From Actinomycetospora chiangmaiensis DSM 45062 (GTDB taxonomy: Bacteria; Actinomycetota; Actinomycetes; Mycobacteriales; Pseudonocardiaceae): a stretch of DNA of 64,000 nucleotides. The notes beneath the pieces are model-generated. The model was not told the origin of the DNA. It did no database searches and saw only the letters and a program-made list of their open reading frames with translations. Made by a program: the position numbers and the translations under genes. This document shows positions 34,506 to 43,599 of this stretch, in pieces. The stretch covers positions 101 to 64,100 of the forward strand of contig NZ_KB903220.1 of assembly GCF_000379625.1 (NCBI RefSeq), read 5' to 3'. How positions within the stretch are numbered: position 1 is the stretch's first letter; the number at the start of each line of letters is the position of its first letter.

Positions 34506-35180
34506 GTGCGCATGGGCAACGGAGGGCGGATCCGGCGGAGTGTGCGCGGGGCGCGGTGGGTCGTGGCGGTCGGGATCGTGCTCGGCGCCGTGCTCGGCCT
34601 GTTCGCCGACCTGCAGATCGACCACACCCCGGTCAGTTCGACCTCGCAGTTGCTGGTCTCCGACGGTGCGCTCGGCCAGTCCTCGTCCGATGCCGCGTCG
34701 ACCGTGGATCAGTACGTGTCCGCGCGCATGGCCACCTATGCGGAGCTCGCCACCGACAACACGGTGCTCGCGCCCGTCGCCGCGCAGCTGGATACGACCG
34801 TCCCGGCGCTGCAGGAGGTCGTCCGCGTGACCCCCGTCGACGGCACGACGATGCTCTCGATCGCCGCCCGCGCAGCTACCCCGGCCGAGGCGACCGCCGA
34901 CGACGCCGCGGTGACGAGCGCCCTCGCCACCGCCATCACCGGGGCCGAGACCTTCGGGTCGGACCCGTCGCTGGTCACGGTGAGCGTGACGTCGCCGCCC
35001 AGCACCCCGGACCCGGTCTCTGTGCCCCCGCTCGGCCTGGTCAGCGTGGCCGGCGCGCTCGCCGGGGGACTGGTCGTGCTGCTCGGTGCGGTGCTCTGGG
35101 GGAGCGGAGTGCTCCAGCGCCTCGGGCGTCGGGTCGACGACCTCGTGTTCGACGACCCGGCGCAGACGATCCGACCCTGA
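34506..35180 (+). CDS. Membrane protein, chain-length determinant (Wzz/YveK)-like
   Basis: A protein of about 224 aa with an N-terminal membrane segment (WVVAVGIVLGAVLGLFADLQI), an extracytoplasmic region with SSTSQLLVSDG and TPVDGTTMLSIAARAATPAEA, and a second membrane segment near the C-terminus (LVSVAGALAGGLVVLLGAVLW). This two-helix layout is that of Wzz-type regulators of polysaccharide length or kinase-less YveK proteins. No polysaccharide genes are nearby, so the role is uncertain. GTG at 34506 or ATG at 34512 are both possible, with GGAG at 34498-34501. Confidence 0.6.
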   Translation: MRMGNGGRIRRSVRGARWVVAVGIVLGAVLGLFADLQIDHTPVSSTSQLLVSDGALGQSSSDAASTVDQYVSARMATYAELATDNTVLAPVAAQLDTTVPALQEVVRVTPVDGTTMLSIAARAATPAEATADDAAVTSALATAITGAETFGSDPSLVTVSVTSPPSTPDPVSVPPLGLVSVAGALAGGLVVLLGAVLWGSGVLQRLGRRVDDLVFDDPAQTIRP

Positions 35181-35204
35181 CCGGCGTCCGTCCCGGCGGA
35201 ACCC

Positions 35205-36014
35205 TCAGATCTCCGGGACCGCGTCGAGGTCCACCACGTAGATGCGCGACGAGCGCCGGGCGACGACCTCCGCCGCCTTCTCGATGCCCTCCCACTCGTT
35301 GCAGAGCAGGAACAGGTGCTCGTCGCTCACGGTGCAGGCGAAGCACGGCAGGGGCGTCTCGACGCGGTGGGTGATCTCGCCGCCGTCGAGCACCCGGACG
35401 ACGGCGCCGGCCGGGGCGTCGGGGTCGCCGCTGTGGGCGAACGTGTCGGCGGTCTGGGCCCAGATGCCGCCGGCCGCGTCCATCGCGATCCCGTCCGGGC
35501 CCAGTCCCTCGGCCCAGACGCGGCGATCGCCGAGCAACCCGTCGTCGTGCAGGGCGAAGGCCGTGAGGCACCCGCCCACGGACTCGGCGACGACCAGGGT
35601 GGAGCCGTCCGGCGTCACGACCATGCCGTTGGGGAAGCGGATGTCGTCGGCCAACCGGCGGGACGTGCCGTCGGGCGACAGGAGGTCGATCCAGCCGGGC
35701 TCGGTGAAGGAGAAGCCGCCGTCGATCCCGTCGACGAGGACGTGACCGCCGGGGGTCACGACGATCTCGTTCGCCCCGCCCTCGCGCAGGACCGACCCGT
35801 CGACGCGCACCGCGTCGCCGGTGGTGACGAGCCGCCCGTCCGGCAGCCAGTCGAAGGCCCATCCCATCTGAGGCGGACCGGACGCCACGACCTCGGCCTT
35901 CCCGTCGAGGTCGACCGCGATCACCTCACCGACGGCCCAATGGGCGAACCACAGCCGGCCGTCGTGCCAGCGGGCGCCCTCCACCATGGCCAGACCGTCG
36001 AGCAGCGTCTCCAC
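35205..36014 (-). CDS. SMP-30/gluconolactonase/LRE family protein
   Basis: A 269-aa six-bladed propeller. The metal-binding Glu is in MVEGARWHDGRLWFAHW (residues 11-27), followed by FPNGM and GLGPDGIAMDAAGGIWA with the expected Asn and Asp ligands. The family hydrolyses lactones or related esters. It is a single gene; upstream of the start is a more AT-rich stretch (36015-36055, with GAAAAC and GAAAAACAAC) that probably carries its promoter. Confidence 0.88.
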   Translation of the reverse strand: METLLDGLAMVEGARWHDGRLWFAHWAVGEVIAVDLDGKAEVVASGPPQMGWAFDWLPDGRLVTTGDAVRVDGSVLREGGANEIVVTPGGHVLVDGIDGGFSFTEPGWIDLLSPDGTSRRLADDIRFPNGMVVTPDGSTLVVAESVGGCLTAFALHDDGLLGDRRVWAEGLGPDGIAMDAAGGIWAQTADTFAHSGDPDAPAGAVVRVLDGGEITHRVETPLPCFACTVSDEHLFLLCNEWEGIEKAAEVVARRSSRIYVVDLDAVPEI

Positions 36015-36212
36015 GCCGGAAAACTAACACGACGGTCCTGAAAAACAACTCGACGCTCCAGGGGGTCGGGGCCTGGATCGTCCGGCCGCTCACCCACGCC
36101 GACACCCTGGCACGACACTCCGACGACCAGGCCCGGTTGCGCCGGTCGCCGTCGTGGGCGGCCTGCTCTCGGCGGAGTTCCACACGGCCCGCCAACGGAT
36201 AGCGTCCAACCC

Positions 36213-36593
36213 ATGACCGTTGCCGCCGCCGTCGCGGACCTGAACGCCGGGGAACGCCTCAAGATCTGTGGCGAGCGGTTGGCGGTGGCCCTGATCGACC
36301 GCCTCGCCGGGCTGGCGGCCGACAAGGTGGACGGCCTCTCCGATCAGGTCGAGAAGATCGGCTCGGGCGGCGGCCTGAAGATGGGGGCGATCTTCGGCGC
36401 GGGCAACGCGCTGATGGCGGGCAGGAATCCGCTGTTCGGCGCGATGAAGGGCGCGTGGGGCGCGCTCGGCACCGGCCCGAAGATCGCCATCATCGTCGGG
36501 CTCGTGCTGCTGGGCGTGCTGAGCCCGGTGGCCCTCCTGCTGCTGCTCGTCGGCCTGCTGATCGCGGGGATCGTCTCCGCGGTGAAGAGCTAG
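36213..36593 (+). CDS. Hypothetical membrane protein
   Basis: A 126-aa protein with an amphipathic N-terminal half (LKICGERLAVALIDRLAGLA) and one strong or two closely spaced C-terminal membrane segments (IAIIVGLVLLGVLSPVALLLLLVGLLIAGIV split by a Pro). Gly-rich middle. No family recognised. It overlaps the convergent permease gene by 4 nt at the stop codons. Confidence 0.65.
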   Translation: MTVAAAVADLNAGERLKICGERLAVALIDRLAGLAADKVDGLSDQVEKIGSGGGLKMGAIFGAGNALMAGRNPLFGAMKGAWGALGTGPKIAIIVGLVLLGVLSPVALLLLLVGLLIAGIVSAVKS

Positions 36594-37402
36594 CGGCTCG
36601 CCGCCCGCCGGTACTGCGCGCTCGCGAGCGGGGCGAACACCGCCACGACCGCCACGGCCCAGATCAGCGTGTAGAGCTGTGGGTGCTGCAGCGACCACGC
36701 GCCCGACGCGGTGGCGGCCGGGTTCGGGTCGGGGTTGCCGAACAGCTCTCGCGCCGCCTGCGTCACCGACGAGACCGGGTTCCACTCGGCGAACACCCGC
36801 AGCGGCCCGGGGAGCGTGTCCAACGGGACGAACGTGTTCGCCACGAAGGTCAGCGGGAAGATCACGATGAACGAGGCGTTGTTGATGACCTCGGGGCTGG
36901 GGATCAGCAGGCCCAGCCACGCCATGATCCACGAGACCGCGTAGGCGAAGATCAGCAGCAGCACGAAGCCCCACAGCGCCTCGAGCGGCCCCGTGTTGAT
37001 GCGCCAGCCGACGAGCAGGCCCGTGATCGACATGACGACCAGCACGATCACGTTGTTGACCACGTCGGAGAGCGTGCGCCCGGTCAGCACCGCCGACGGC
37101 GCCATCGGCAGGGACCGGAACCGGTCGATGATCCCCTTCTTCACGTCCTCGGCGAGGCCCGCGCCGGTGTTGGTCGCCCCGAAGACCACCGTCTGCGCGA
37201 AGATCCCCGCGATGAGGAACTCGCGGTAGGCCGCCCCGCCGCCGCTCGGGTCGATCGCCCCGCCGAAGACGTACGCGAACAGCAGCACGAACATGATCGG
37301 CGAGAGCGTGGTGAAGACCAGCAGGTCGGGCACCCGCTTGATCTTGATGAGGTTCCGCTTGGCGACGACGGCCGCGTCGTTCACCACGTCGAGGGTGCTC
37401 AC
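36590..37402 (-). CDS. drrB: ABC-2 type exporter permease (DrrB-like)
   Basis: A 270-aa polytopic membrane protein of the ABC-2/DrrB family. After a cytoplasmic start (AKRNLIKIKRVPDLLVF) there are about six membrane segments, with the EDVKKGIIDRFRSLPMAP coupling segment (about residues 85-102) that is characteristic of daunorubicin-type permeases, and NPVSSVTQAARELF between helices 5 and 6. GTG at 37402 overlaps the ATPase stop. It forms an exporter with the next protein; cargo may be a drug, glycolipid or other hydrophobic compound. Confidence 0.9.
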   Translation of the reverse strand: MSTLDVVNDAAVVAKRNLIKIKRVPDLLVFTTLSPIMFVLLFAYVFGGAIDPSGGGAAYREFLIAGIFAQTVVFGATNTGAGLAEDVKKGIIDRFRSLPMAPSAVLTGRTLSDVVNNVIVLVVMSITGLLVGWRINTGPLEALWGFVLLLIFAYAVSWIMAWLGLLIPSPEVINNASFIVIFPLTFVANTFVPLDTLPGPLRVFAEWNPVSSVTQAARELFGNPDPNPAATASGAWSLQHPQLYTLIWAVAVVAVFAPLASAQYRRAASR

Positions 37403-38352
37403 GACGCGTCCTCCTCCGTGGTGGAGCCGGTCAGGGTGAGGAACACGTCGTCGAGGGTGGGCCGCCGGACCCCGGCGTCGTCGACGTCGAGCCCCTCGGA
37501 CTCGAGCAGGTCGAGCGCCTGCCGCAGCGCCTTGACCCCGCCCGCGACGGGCATCGTCAGGGACCGGCGGTGCTCGTCGGTGACCGGCGGCGCGACGCCG
37601 AGCGGGGTGACGAGCTGCCCCGCCTCGTCGAGCCGACCGGGATCGGTGACGGTGAGCTCCAGGCGCTCGCCGCCGATCTGGGCCTTGAGCTGGTCGGCGG
37701 TGCCGCGCGCGATCGCCTTGCCGTGGTCGATCACGACGATGTCGTCGGCCAGCACGTCGGCCTCCTCCAAGTACTGCGTGGTGAGCAGCAGCGTGGTGCC
37801 GCCCGCGACCAGCTGCTGGATCACGCCCCACATCTCGGTCCGGCTGCGGGGATCGAGCCCCGTGGTGGGCTCGTCGAGGAAGAGCACCGGGGGAGCGGCG
37901 ACCAGCGCGCCCGCGAGGTCGAGGCGCCGCCGCATCCCGCCGGAGTAGGTCCGGGCCGGGCGGTCGCCCGCGTCCGCCAGGCTGAACTGGTCGAGCAGCT
38001 CCCGCGCGCGCTCCCGGCTGCGGCGCCGCCCGAGGTGGTAGAGCCGCCCGATCATGTCGAGGTTCTCGAACCCCGTCAGGTACTCGTCGACCGCCGCGTA
38101 CTGCCCGGAGAGCCCGAGCCGCCGGCGGACCTCACGCGGCTGGGCGAGCACGTCGACCCCGTCGATCGTCGCCCGCCCGGCGTCCGGCCGCAGCAACGTG
38201 GTGAGGATGCGGACGATCGTCGTCTTCCCCGCGCCGTTGGGGCCGAGGAGGCCGAGCACGGTTCCACGCGGAACCTGCAGGTCGACCCCGTCGAGGGCGG
38301 TCACGTCGCCGTACCGCTTGACCAGCCCGGCGACCTCGATCGCCACGTCCAT
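37399..38352 (-). CDS. drrA: ABC exporter ATPase (DrrA-like, daunorubicin resistance family)
   Basis: A 317-aa ABC ATPase. Walker A GPNGAGKTT (about residues 38-46), signature YSGGMRRRLDLA (about 134-145), Walker B PVLFLDEPTTGLD (about 155-167) and H-loop LLTTQYLEEAD. The C-terminal extension (LDLLESEGLDVDDAGVRRP then TLDDVFLTLTG) is the DrrA-specific regulatory tail. It pairs with the permease through a GTGA overlap, and a TetR gene in the same direction ends 64 nt upstream. Confidence 0.93.
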   Translation of the reverse strand: MDVAIEVAGLVKRYGDVTALDGVDLQVPRGTVLGLLGPNGAGKTTIVRILTTLLRPDAGRATIDGVDVLAQPREVRRRLGLSGQYAAVDEYLTGFENLDMIGRLYHLGRRRSRERARELLDQFSLADAGDRPARTYSGGMRRRLDLAGALVAAPPVLFLDEPTTGLDPRSRTEMWGVIQQLVAGGTTLLLTTQYLEEADVLADDIVVIDHGKAIARGTADQLKAQIGGERLELTVTDPGRLDEAGQLVTPLGVAPPVTDEHRRSLTMPVAGGVKALRQALDLLESEGLDVDDAGVRRPTLDDVFLTLTGSTTEEDAS

Positions 38353-38415
38353 GAAGCCCCCTGATGTCCGGATCGGCGCGAGCGTAGCGACGGGGTCCGA
38401 CAGCGTCGTCGGGAT

Positions 38416-39021
38416 TCAGCTCCGGCCCGTGGCCCGCACCGCCGCCTCGATCGCCACCGCGAGGGTGTCCAGGAACGTGTCGTCGCACCGCTCCTGCGCG
38501 ACGAGAACGCGGAACAACAGCGGCGCGATCAGCAGATCCACGGCGAGCTCGACGTCGACCGTCCCGGGCAGCTCGCCACGCGCCACCGCGGCGCGCAGCA
38601 CCGCCTCCCCGGCGACCCTGCGGGGCGCCGCGACGTCCGCCCGGAGCACCTCGGTCAGGGCCGGCGTGTGCCGGACCTCGGCGAACAGCGTCGGGCCGAT
38701 CGCGGCGACCAGCGGGTCGGAGACCTGGTCGCGCAGGGTGCCGAGCAGTTCCCGCAGGTCGCTCAGGAGGGCGCCCGTCGAGGGCGTCGGGGGCAGGGTG
38801 TCGGCGACCGACTGGCGGACGAGGTCGATCAGCATCGCCTCCTTGGACGACCAGCGCCGGTACAGGGCCGCCTTGCCCACGCCGGCGCGCCGCGCCACGG
38901 CGTCCATCGACATCCGCGCGTACCCCGAGTCCGCCAGCTCCGCGAACGCCGCCCCGACGATCGCGTCGGTGACGCGGGGCCGCAGCGCCGCGCCACCGGT
39001 CGCCGTCCGAGCCCCTGCCAT
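38416..39021 (-). CDS. TetR family regulator of the DrrAB-like exporter
   Basis: A 201-aa regulator with helix-turn-helix at about residues 20-55 (ARMSMDAVARRAGVGKAALY, then RRWSSKEAM). ATG at 39021 is preferred; longer frames upstream run into the antiporter gene. Co-directional with and 63 nt before the exporter ATPase gene, and divergent from the Na+/H+ antiporter, so it may regulate both. Confidence 0.88.
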   Translation of the reverse strand: MAGARTATGGAALRPRVTDAIVGAAFAELADSGYARMSMDAVARRAGVGKAALYRRWSSKEAMLIDLVRQSVADTLPPTPSTGALLSDLRELLGTLRDQVSDPLVAAIGPTLFAEVRHTPALTEVLRADVAAPRRVAGEAVLRAAVARGELPGTVDVELAVDLLIAPLLFRVLVAQERCDDTFLDTLAVAIEAAVRATGRS

Positions 39022-39106
39022 GTCCTCACCGTATAGGAACGACACGGTTGCGTTCGTCGCATGCGCTCGACCGCCACGCGGGCGCCGGTGCTGCCAGGCT
39101 GCCCGC

Positions 39107-40765
39107 GTGACGGAGATGCTCGTCGTCGGCGTGGTGGGGATCGTCGTGCTCGCCGTGGCGGCCACCCTCGGGCCCCGCGTCGGGGTCGCCGCGCCGCTGC
39201 TCCTCGTCGTGGTCGGTGTCGGTGCGAGCTTCCTGCCGTTGTTCGCGGGGGTCGAGATCGAGCCGGAGTGGATCCTCGAGGGCGTCCTGCCACCCCTGCT
39301 CTACTCGTCCGCCGTCTCGATGCCGGCCATGAACTTCCGACGCGAGTTCGGGGCCATCAGCGGGCTGTCGGTGGTGCTCGTCGTGGCCGGCTCGCTGGTG
39401 CTCGGCTGGTTCTTCTCCCTGGTCGTCCCCGGTCTCGGGTTCGCCTGGGGCGTCGCGCTCGGGGCGATCGTCAGCCCGACCGACGCGGTCGCCACCTCGA
39501 TCATCCGCCGGACGTCCACCTCCAGGCGCGTCGTCGCGATGCTGGAGGGCGAGAGCCTGCTCAACGACGCGACCGCGCTCGTCATCCTGCGCACGGCCAT
39601 CGTCGCGACCGCCGCGGCCTTCTCGTTCTGGGGCGCGGTCGGGTCCTTCGCGTACTCGGTCGCGGTGGCCGTGGTCCTCGGCGCCGCCGTCGGGCGGCTG
39701 GCCCTGCTCGTCCGCCGCCGCATCGCCGACCCCACCGTCACCACGGTCATCTCCTTCGCCGTCCCGTTCCTCGCGTCGGTGCCCGCCGAGATCCTCGGGG
39801 CGTCCGGCCTCGTCGCCGCGGTGGTCGCGGGGCTGCTGACGGGTATCCGCGCGCCGCGCGACCTGTCGTCGCGCAACCGCCTCGCGGATTCGCAGAACTG
39901 GCGGACGGTCGAGTTCGTCCTCGAGGGCGCGGTGTTCCTGACGATGGGGCTGCAGATCCGCGGCATCGTCGAGAGCGTCGAACGCGACCACGCGGGCGTC
40001 GGGACCGCCGTGCTCGTCGCCGTCGCCGCCCTCGTCCTGACGGTGCTGGTGCGGGCCGCCTACGTCGCCCCGCTGCTGCGGGGCCTCGCGATCCGCGCCC
40101 GGCAGCACCGGTCGCTGCAGCCGCGCCTCGAGGACATGCAGGAACGCATGCGCACCGCCGAGGGCCAGGAGGAGTTCGCCGCCCGGTCCCGACGACGGGT
40201 CTCGCAGGCCCGGCTCGACCGCTTCGCCGTGCGGATCACCCGGGGGCTCGCCACCATCCGCTACTTCCTGCGGGAGCCGCTCGGGTGGCGCGAGGGCACC
40301 GTCGTGGTCTGGGCCGGGATGCGCGGGGCCGTCACCGTGGCCGCCGCGCAGACCCTCCCCGAGACCACCCCGCAGCGCTCCGTCCTCGTGCTGGTCGCAT
40401 TCACCGTCGCGACGCTCTCCCTGCTGGTCCAGGGCAGTACCGTCGGCCCGCTCGTCCGCCGGCTCGCCCCACCGGTCGACCCCGCGGCCCGGGAGCGTGC
40501 CGAGGCCGAGCGCACCGAACTCCTCGACCTCCTGCGTCGGACGTCCACCGCGATCCCGGAGCCGGAGCGCCCCGACGCCGAGCCCGCGGTCGAGCGCGTC
40601 CGGGCCTCGGTCGAGCACCGACTGGTGGTGCTCGCCGCGCAGCGCACCGCCCTGCTCGACGCCCGCGATGACGGCGCCTTCGACGCGGACGTGCTGGAGG
40701 ACGCGCTGGCCGACCTCGACGCCTCCGAGATCGCCATCGAGCTCCGGGGCCGCGGGACCGGGTGA
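39107..40765 (+). CDS. CPA1-type Na+/H+ antiporter
   Basis: A 552-aa protein with about 12 membrane segments in the first 400 residues. Motifs IVSPTDAVATSIIRR (about residues 123-137) and MLEGESLLNDATALV (about 145-159) hold the Asp residues essential for ion exchange in NhaP/CPA1 antiporters. After AGMRGAVTVAAAQTLP and a last hydrophobic segment there is a cytosolic tail of about 120 residues rich in Arg and Glu, probably regulatory. GTG at 39107 or ATG at 39116 could start it. The stop is 88 bases before the Nudix gene. Confidence 0.9.
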   Translation: MTEMLVVGVVGIVVLAVAATLGPRVGVAAPLLLVVVGVGASFLPLFAGVEIEPEWILEGVLPPLLYSSAVSMPAMNFRREFGAISGLSVVLVVAGSLVLGWFFSLVVPGLGFAWGVALGAIVSPTDAVATSIIRRTSTSRRVVAMLEGESLLNDATALVILRTAIVATAAAFSFWGAVGSFAYSVAVAVVLGAAVGRLALLVRRRIADPTVTTVISFAVPFLASVPAEILGASGLVAAVVAGLLTGIRAPRDLSSRNRLADSQNWRTVEFVLEGAVFLTMGLQIRGIVESVERDHAGVGTAVLVAVAALVLTVLVRAAYVAPLLRGLAIRARQHRSLQPRLEDMQERMRTAEGQEEFAARSRRRVSQARLDRFAVRITRGLATIRYFLREPLGWREGTVVVWAGMRGAVTVAAAQTLPETTPQRSVLVLVAFTVATLSLLVQGSTVGPLVRRLAPPVDPAARERAEAERTELLDLLRRTSTAIPEPERPDAEPAVERVRASVEHRLVVLAAQRTALLDARDDGAFDADVLEDALADLDASEIAIELRGRGTG

Positions 40766-40853
40766 CCGCACGGGGTGTCGCCGTCGCGACCGCGGAGCGG
40801 TCGGGGACGGAGTTCCCGACGACCGGCGGCCCGTGCCGGGGGAGGATCGGCCC

Positions 40854-41324
40854 GTGGCCCGAGTGGACTTCTTCGACGACCCCGCCGCCCCGCGGGCGAC
40901 CACCCGCATCCCCGGCGCCTCGGCGGCGGTGCGCGACGAGCAGGGGCGACTGCTGCTGATCCGGCGGGAGGACACCGGCACGTGGGCGCTCCCCGGCGGG
41001 ATCTTCGAGCTCGACGAGACGATCGCGCAGTGCGCCGTGCGGGAGACCCGCGAGGAGGCCGGCGTCGAGATCGAGGTGACGGGGCTGGTCGGCATCTACA
41101 CCGACCCGCGCCACGTCGCGCTGCTCGACGACGGGCGCGCCGTCCAGCCGCTCGGGGTCTGCTTCCACGCCCGAGCGATCGGGGGCGAGGCGCGCCCGGA
41201 CGGGGTGGAGACGACGGCCGTGGCGTGGGTCGAGCCCGAGCGGATCGGGGAGTACGAGCTGTTCTCCAACCACGCGGTGCGCATCGCGGACGCCCTGCAC
41301 CGCACCGAGCCGCGGATCGCCTGA
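40854..41324 (+). CDS. Nudix hydrolase
   Basis: A 156-aa Nudix protein. The Nudix box is complete: G in PGGIFELDE, then AVRETREEAGVEIE (about residues 46-68), matching Gx5Ex7REUxEExGU. It hydrolyses a nucleoside diphosphate linked to another moiety; substrate not predictable, although ADP-ribose or modified nucleotides are usual. GTG at 40854 has GGAGG about 8 bases ahead; longer frames lie inside the antiporter gene. Confidence 0.9.
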   Translation: MARVDFFDDPAAPRATTRIPGASAAVRDEQGRLLLIRREDTGTWALPGGIFELDETIAQCAVRETREEAGVEIEVTGLVGIYTDPRHVALLDDGRAVQPLGVCFHARAIGGEARPDGVETTAVAWVEPERIGEYELFSNHAVRIADALHRTEPRIA

Positions 41325-41331
41325 GGGCGCG

Positions 41332-42522
41332 TCAGGCCGCCGGGAGGCCCCGGTACGTGGGCAGGTCGATCACGGCCGCGGCCGGGGAGAACCGGCTGAG
41401 CAGGCCACCGAAGCGGTCCATGACCCCGGCGGCCACCTTGAACGCCCCGCGTCGCAGCGCGTGACCGGCCGCGGTGCGCGGGTTCATGGCCCGGAGCATC
41501 GCCGGCTTCACGTCCTGCGCCCGGTCCACGAACGGGCGCATGACCTGCTCGTAGCGACGCAGGGCGGCGGGGACGTCGGTGCCGTCGGCCAGCTCGCCCG
41601 CCAGCACCCAGGACCCGGTGAACGCGAGACTCGTCCCGGTGCCGAACGGACCCGCGGACCAGGCGGCATCACCGAGCAGCACCCGTCGTCCGGAACTCCA
41701 GCGGTCCAGCTTGGCCTGCGCGACCGCGTCGAGGTACATCGGCGCGTCGTCCAGGGCCGCGAGCACCCGCGGCGTCTCCCACCCGACGTCGGCGAAGGTG
41801 CGGCGCAGCAGCAGCACCTGGCTCTCGCGGTCGAGCGCCTCCACCCCGCGCACGTCGGAGAGGAAGCTCAGCATCGCGCGGGTGGTGCCCCGGTTGTCGG
41901 GGCGCAGGCCCACCCCGCGGGTGCCGACCGTGTGCATCCAGCGCCACCACCGGTCGTCGTCGGCGGTCCGCGGGATCGTCAGGTAGGCGATGTAGAGGCC
42001 GAGCTCGACGAGGTCGGCCTGCGGCACGACGAGGTCGCGGGTGCGCGACCGGGTCCCCTCGGCCACGACCACCACGTCGGCGTCGATCTCCTCGCCGCTC
42101 GCGAGGGTGGCGGTGACGTGGTCGTCGTGGTCGACCAGGTCGGCGATCTGCTCGCCGAAGCGGTAGTCGGTCGAGTCGGCCGTCGCCTCGTAGAGGATCC
42201 GGGAGAGCTCGCCCCGCAGGATCTCCAGCTCGGCGGTCATCCCGTCGGAGTCGCCCTCGCCCGCCGGGAACTCCGCGACGGTGCCGCCGCGCCCGTCGAG
42301 GAAGCGGACGCCCAGCTCGCCCGTGCCGGCGCCCAGCAGGGCGCCCTCCAGCCCCATGCGGCGCACGACCTCGCGGCCGGTGCCGCGGATGTCGACGTTC
42401 TGCCCCTCGTCGCGCAGCCGCTCCGCCCGCTCGACGACCGTGACGCGCCAGCCGAGGGTGTGCAGCTGGTGGGCGAGAGCCGGGCCGGCGATGCTGGCGC
42501 CGGAGATCAGGGCGTGGGGCAC
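41332..42522 (-). CDS. FAD-dependent monooxygenase
   Basis: A 396-aa class A flavin monooxygenase. FAD-binding ALISGASIAGPALAHQL (residues 4-20), VTVVERAERLRDEGQNVDIRG, the DVVVVAEGTRSRTRDLV segment, and the second FAD motif GRRVLLGDAAWSAGPFGTG (about residues 280-298). The GDAA-W-S/PFGTG variant is the TetX/PgaE-like type. Its stop is 7 nt from the convergent Nudix stop. GTG at 42522 begins the domain directly. Probably hydroxylates an aromatic or polyketide-like compound; substrate unknown. Confidence 0.87.
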   Translation of the reverse strand: MPHALISGASIAGPALAHQLHTLGWRVTVVERAERLRDEGQNVDIRGTGREVVRRMGLEGALLGAGTGELGVRFLDGRGGTVAEFPAGEGDSDGMTAELEILRGELSRILYEATADSTDYRFGEQIADLVDHDDHVTATLASGEEIDADVVVVAEGTRSRTRDLVVPQADLVELGLYIAYLTIPRTADDDRWWRWMHTVGTRGVGLRPDNRGTTRAMLSFLSDVRGVEALDRESQVLLLRRTFADVGWETPRVLAALDDAPMYLDAVAQAKLDRWSSGRRVLLGDAAWSAGPFGTGTSLAFTGSWVLAGELADGTDVPAALRRYEQVMRPFVDRAQDVKPAMLRAMNPRTAAGHALRRGAFKVAAGVMDRFGGLLSRFSPAAAVIDLPTYRGLPAA

Positions 42523-42550
42523 GGGGTCGGATGCCCCGTCCTGAGCGTGG

Positions 42551-42880
42551 CTAACGAGTCGGGGCGGAGCTCGTGGCGCGCAGTCCGGCGGCCTCGAGCA
42601 CGAGGTGGTCCTGCCCCTGCTCGCGCACCAGCAACGCCTCCTCGATCTGGGCGAGCAGCGATTGCAGGCGGGCGGCCTCGTGGTCGTCGTCGGCCGGGGC
42701 GCCGAGGTGGTCGGTGAGGCTCGCGACGTCGACGTGGAGCCGGACCGGCGGCTCGATCGGTTCGCCGTCGAGGGCGGCCAGGGCGAGCCCCGGGGCATCG
42801 GCGACGTCGGCCACGTCGGCGAGGTCGGCGCGGAAGCCGAGGGCGGAGCGGAAGCGGTCGAAGCGTTCCTGTGGGTCCAT
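42551..42880 (-). CDS. Small hypothetical protein
   Basis: A 109-aa acidic helical protein (DPQERFDRFRSALGFRADLA near the start, then HEAARLQSLLAQIEEALLV). ATG at 42880 is chosen because GGAGGTG lies 4-10 bases upstream; the open frame extends to 42955. It is directly upstream of the monooxygenase gene in the same direction (28-nt gap), so probably co-transcribed. No family recognised. Confidence 0.6.
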   Translation of the reverse strand: MDPQERFDRFRSALGFRADLADVADVADAPGLALAALDGEPIEPPVRLHVDVASLTDHLGAPADDDHEAARLQSLLAQIEEALLVREQGQDHLVLEAAGLRATSSAPTR

Positions 42881-43014
42881 GGGCACCTCCGGGTCTGCGA
42901 GCCACCGATGGTGCGCAGGTACCCGGAGGTACGCCACGAGGTGCCGGTGTGACATGCGGCGGGTCCGCCGTGACGTCGCCGACGATGTGGCGTTGCCGTC
43001 ACGGAGGTGGGTGG

Positions 43015-43473
43015 ATGACCGACGACGCGCTGGGTGACGACGACGTCACCGCGCTGGTGGCGCGGCTGCGCCGCCGCCAGGTGTCGCCCGGGGAACTGCG
43101 CGCGGCCGTCGCGGCCCGGCTCGTGGCCGTCGACCCGACGCTCCGGGGCCTCGGGCTGGACCGCGCGGACGAGTCCACCCACCATGACGTCCTGCTCTCG
43201 CCCGTCCTGGCCCACCGGACGCCGCCGCTCGGGTGGCTCCACCCCGCCGTCCCGTTCGACGAACTGGCCGAGCGACTCGTGCGCTACGTCGGCTTCGCCC
43301 CGCTGCAGAACGTCGCGTGCGCCCCGGTGATCGCGGTGCCCGCGGGGCGGCACGGGGCCCTGCCAGTCGGGGTGCAGCTCGCCGGCCGCCCCGGCGACGA
43401 GGCGACATTGGTGGAACTGGCGTTCGAGCTGGAGTCGGCTGTCCGCACTGCGAACGGCGTACACGCCGTGTAG
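43015..43473 (+). pseudogene. Amidase remnant with large internal deletion
   Basis: A 152-aa open frame with good ribosome binding site (GGAGG). Residues 1-45 look like an amidase N-terminus (TALVARLRRRQVSPGELRAA) and residues about 60-150 match amidase C-termini (HHDVLLSPVLAHRTPPLGWL, then ERLVRYVGFAPLQNV and VGVQLAGRPGDEATL). The roughly 280 central residues of a normal 450-500-aa amidase signature enzyme, including the catalytic Lys and the Ser-Ser pair, are missing with the frame kept. It cannot be an active amidase. Either a decayed gene or a rare mini-protein. Confidence 0.7.
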
Positions 43474-43599
43474 CGGATAGCCGTCCCTCATACGGCGGGT
43501 GGGCGAGACGGCCGCCACCCAGAGGAACCTCCGGATGGCGGCTGTGTCGGAGCGTCGACGCACTGAAGATCCCTGGTGCGCTTCGACGATGGGGGTTGG

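Noticed and set aside
39026-41095. 689-codon minus-strand frame across the antiporter and Nudix genes
   Set aside because: Antisense shadow; membrane and Nudix motifs on the plus strand are unmistakable.
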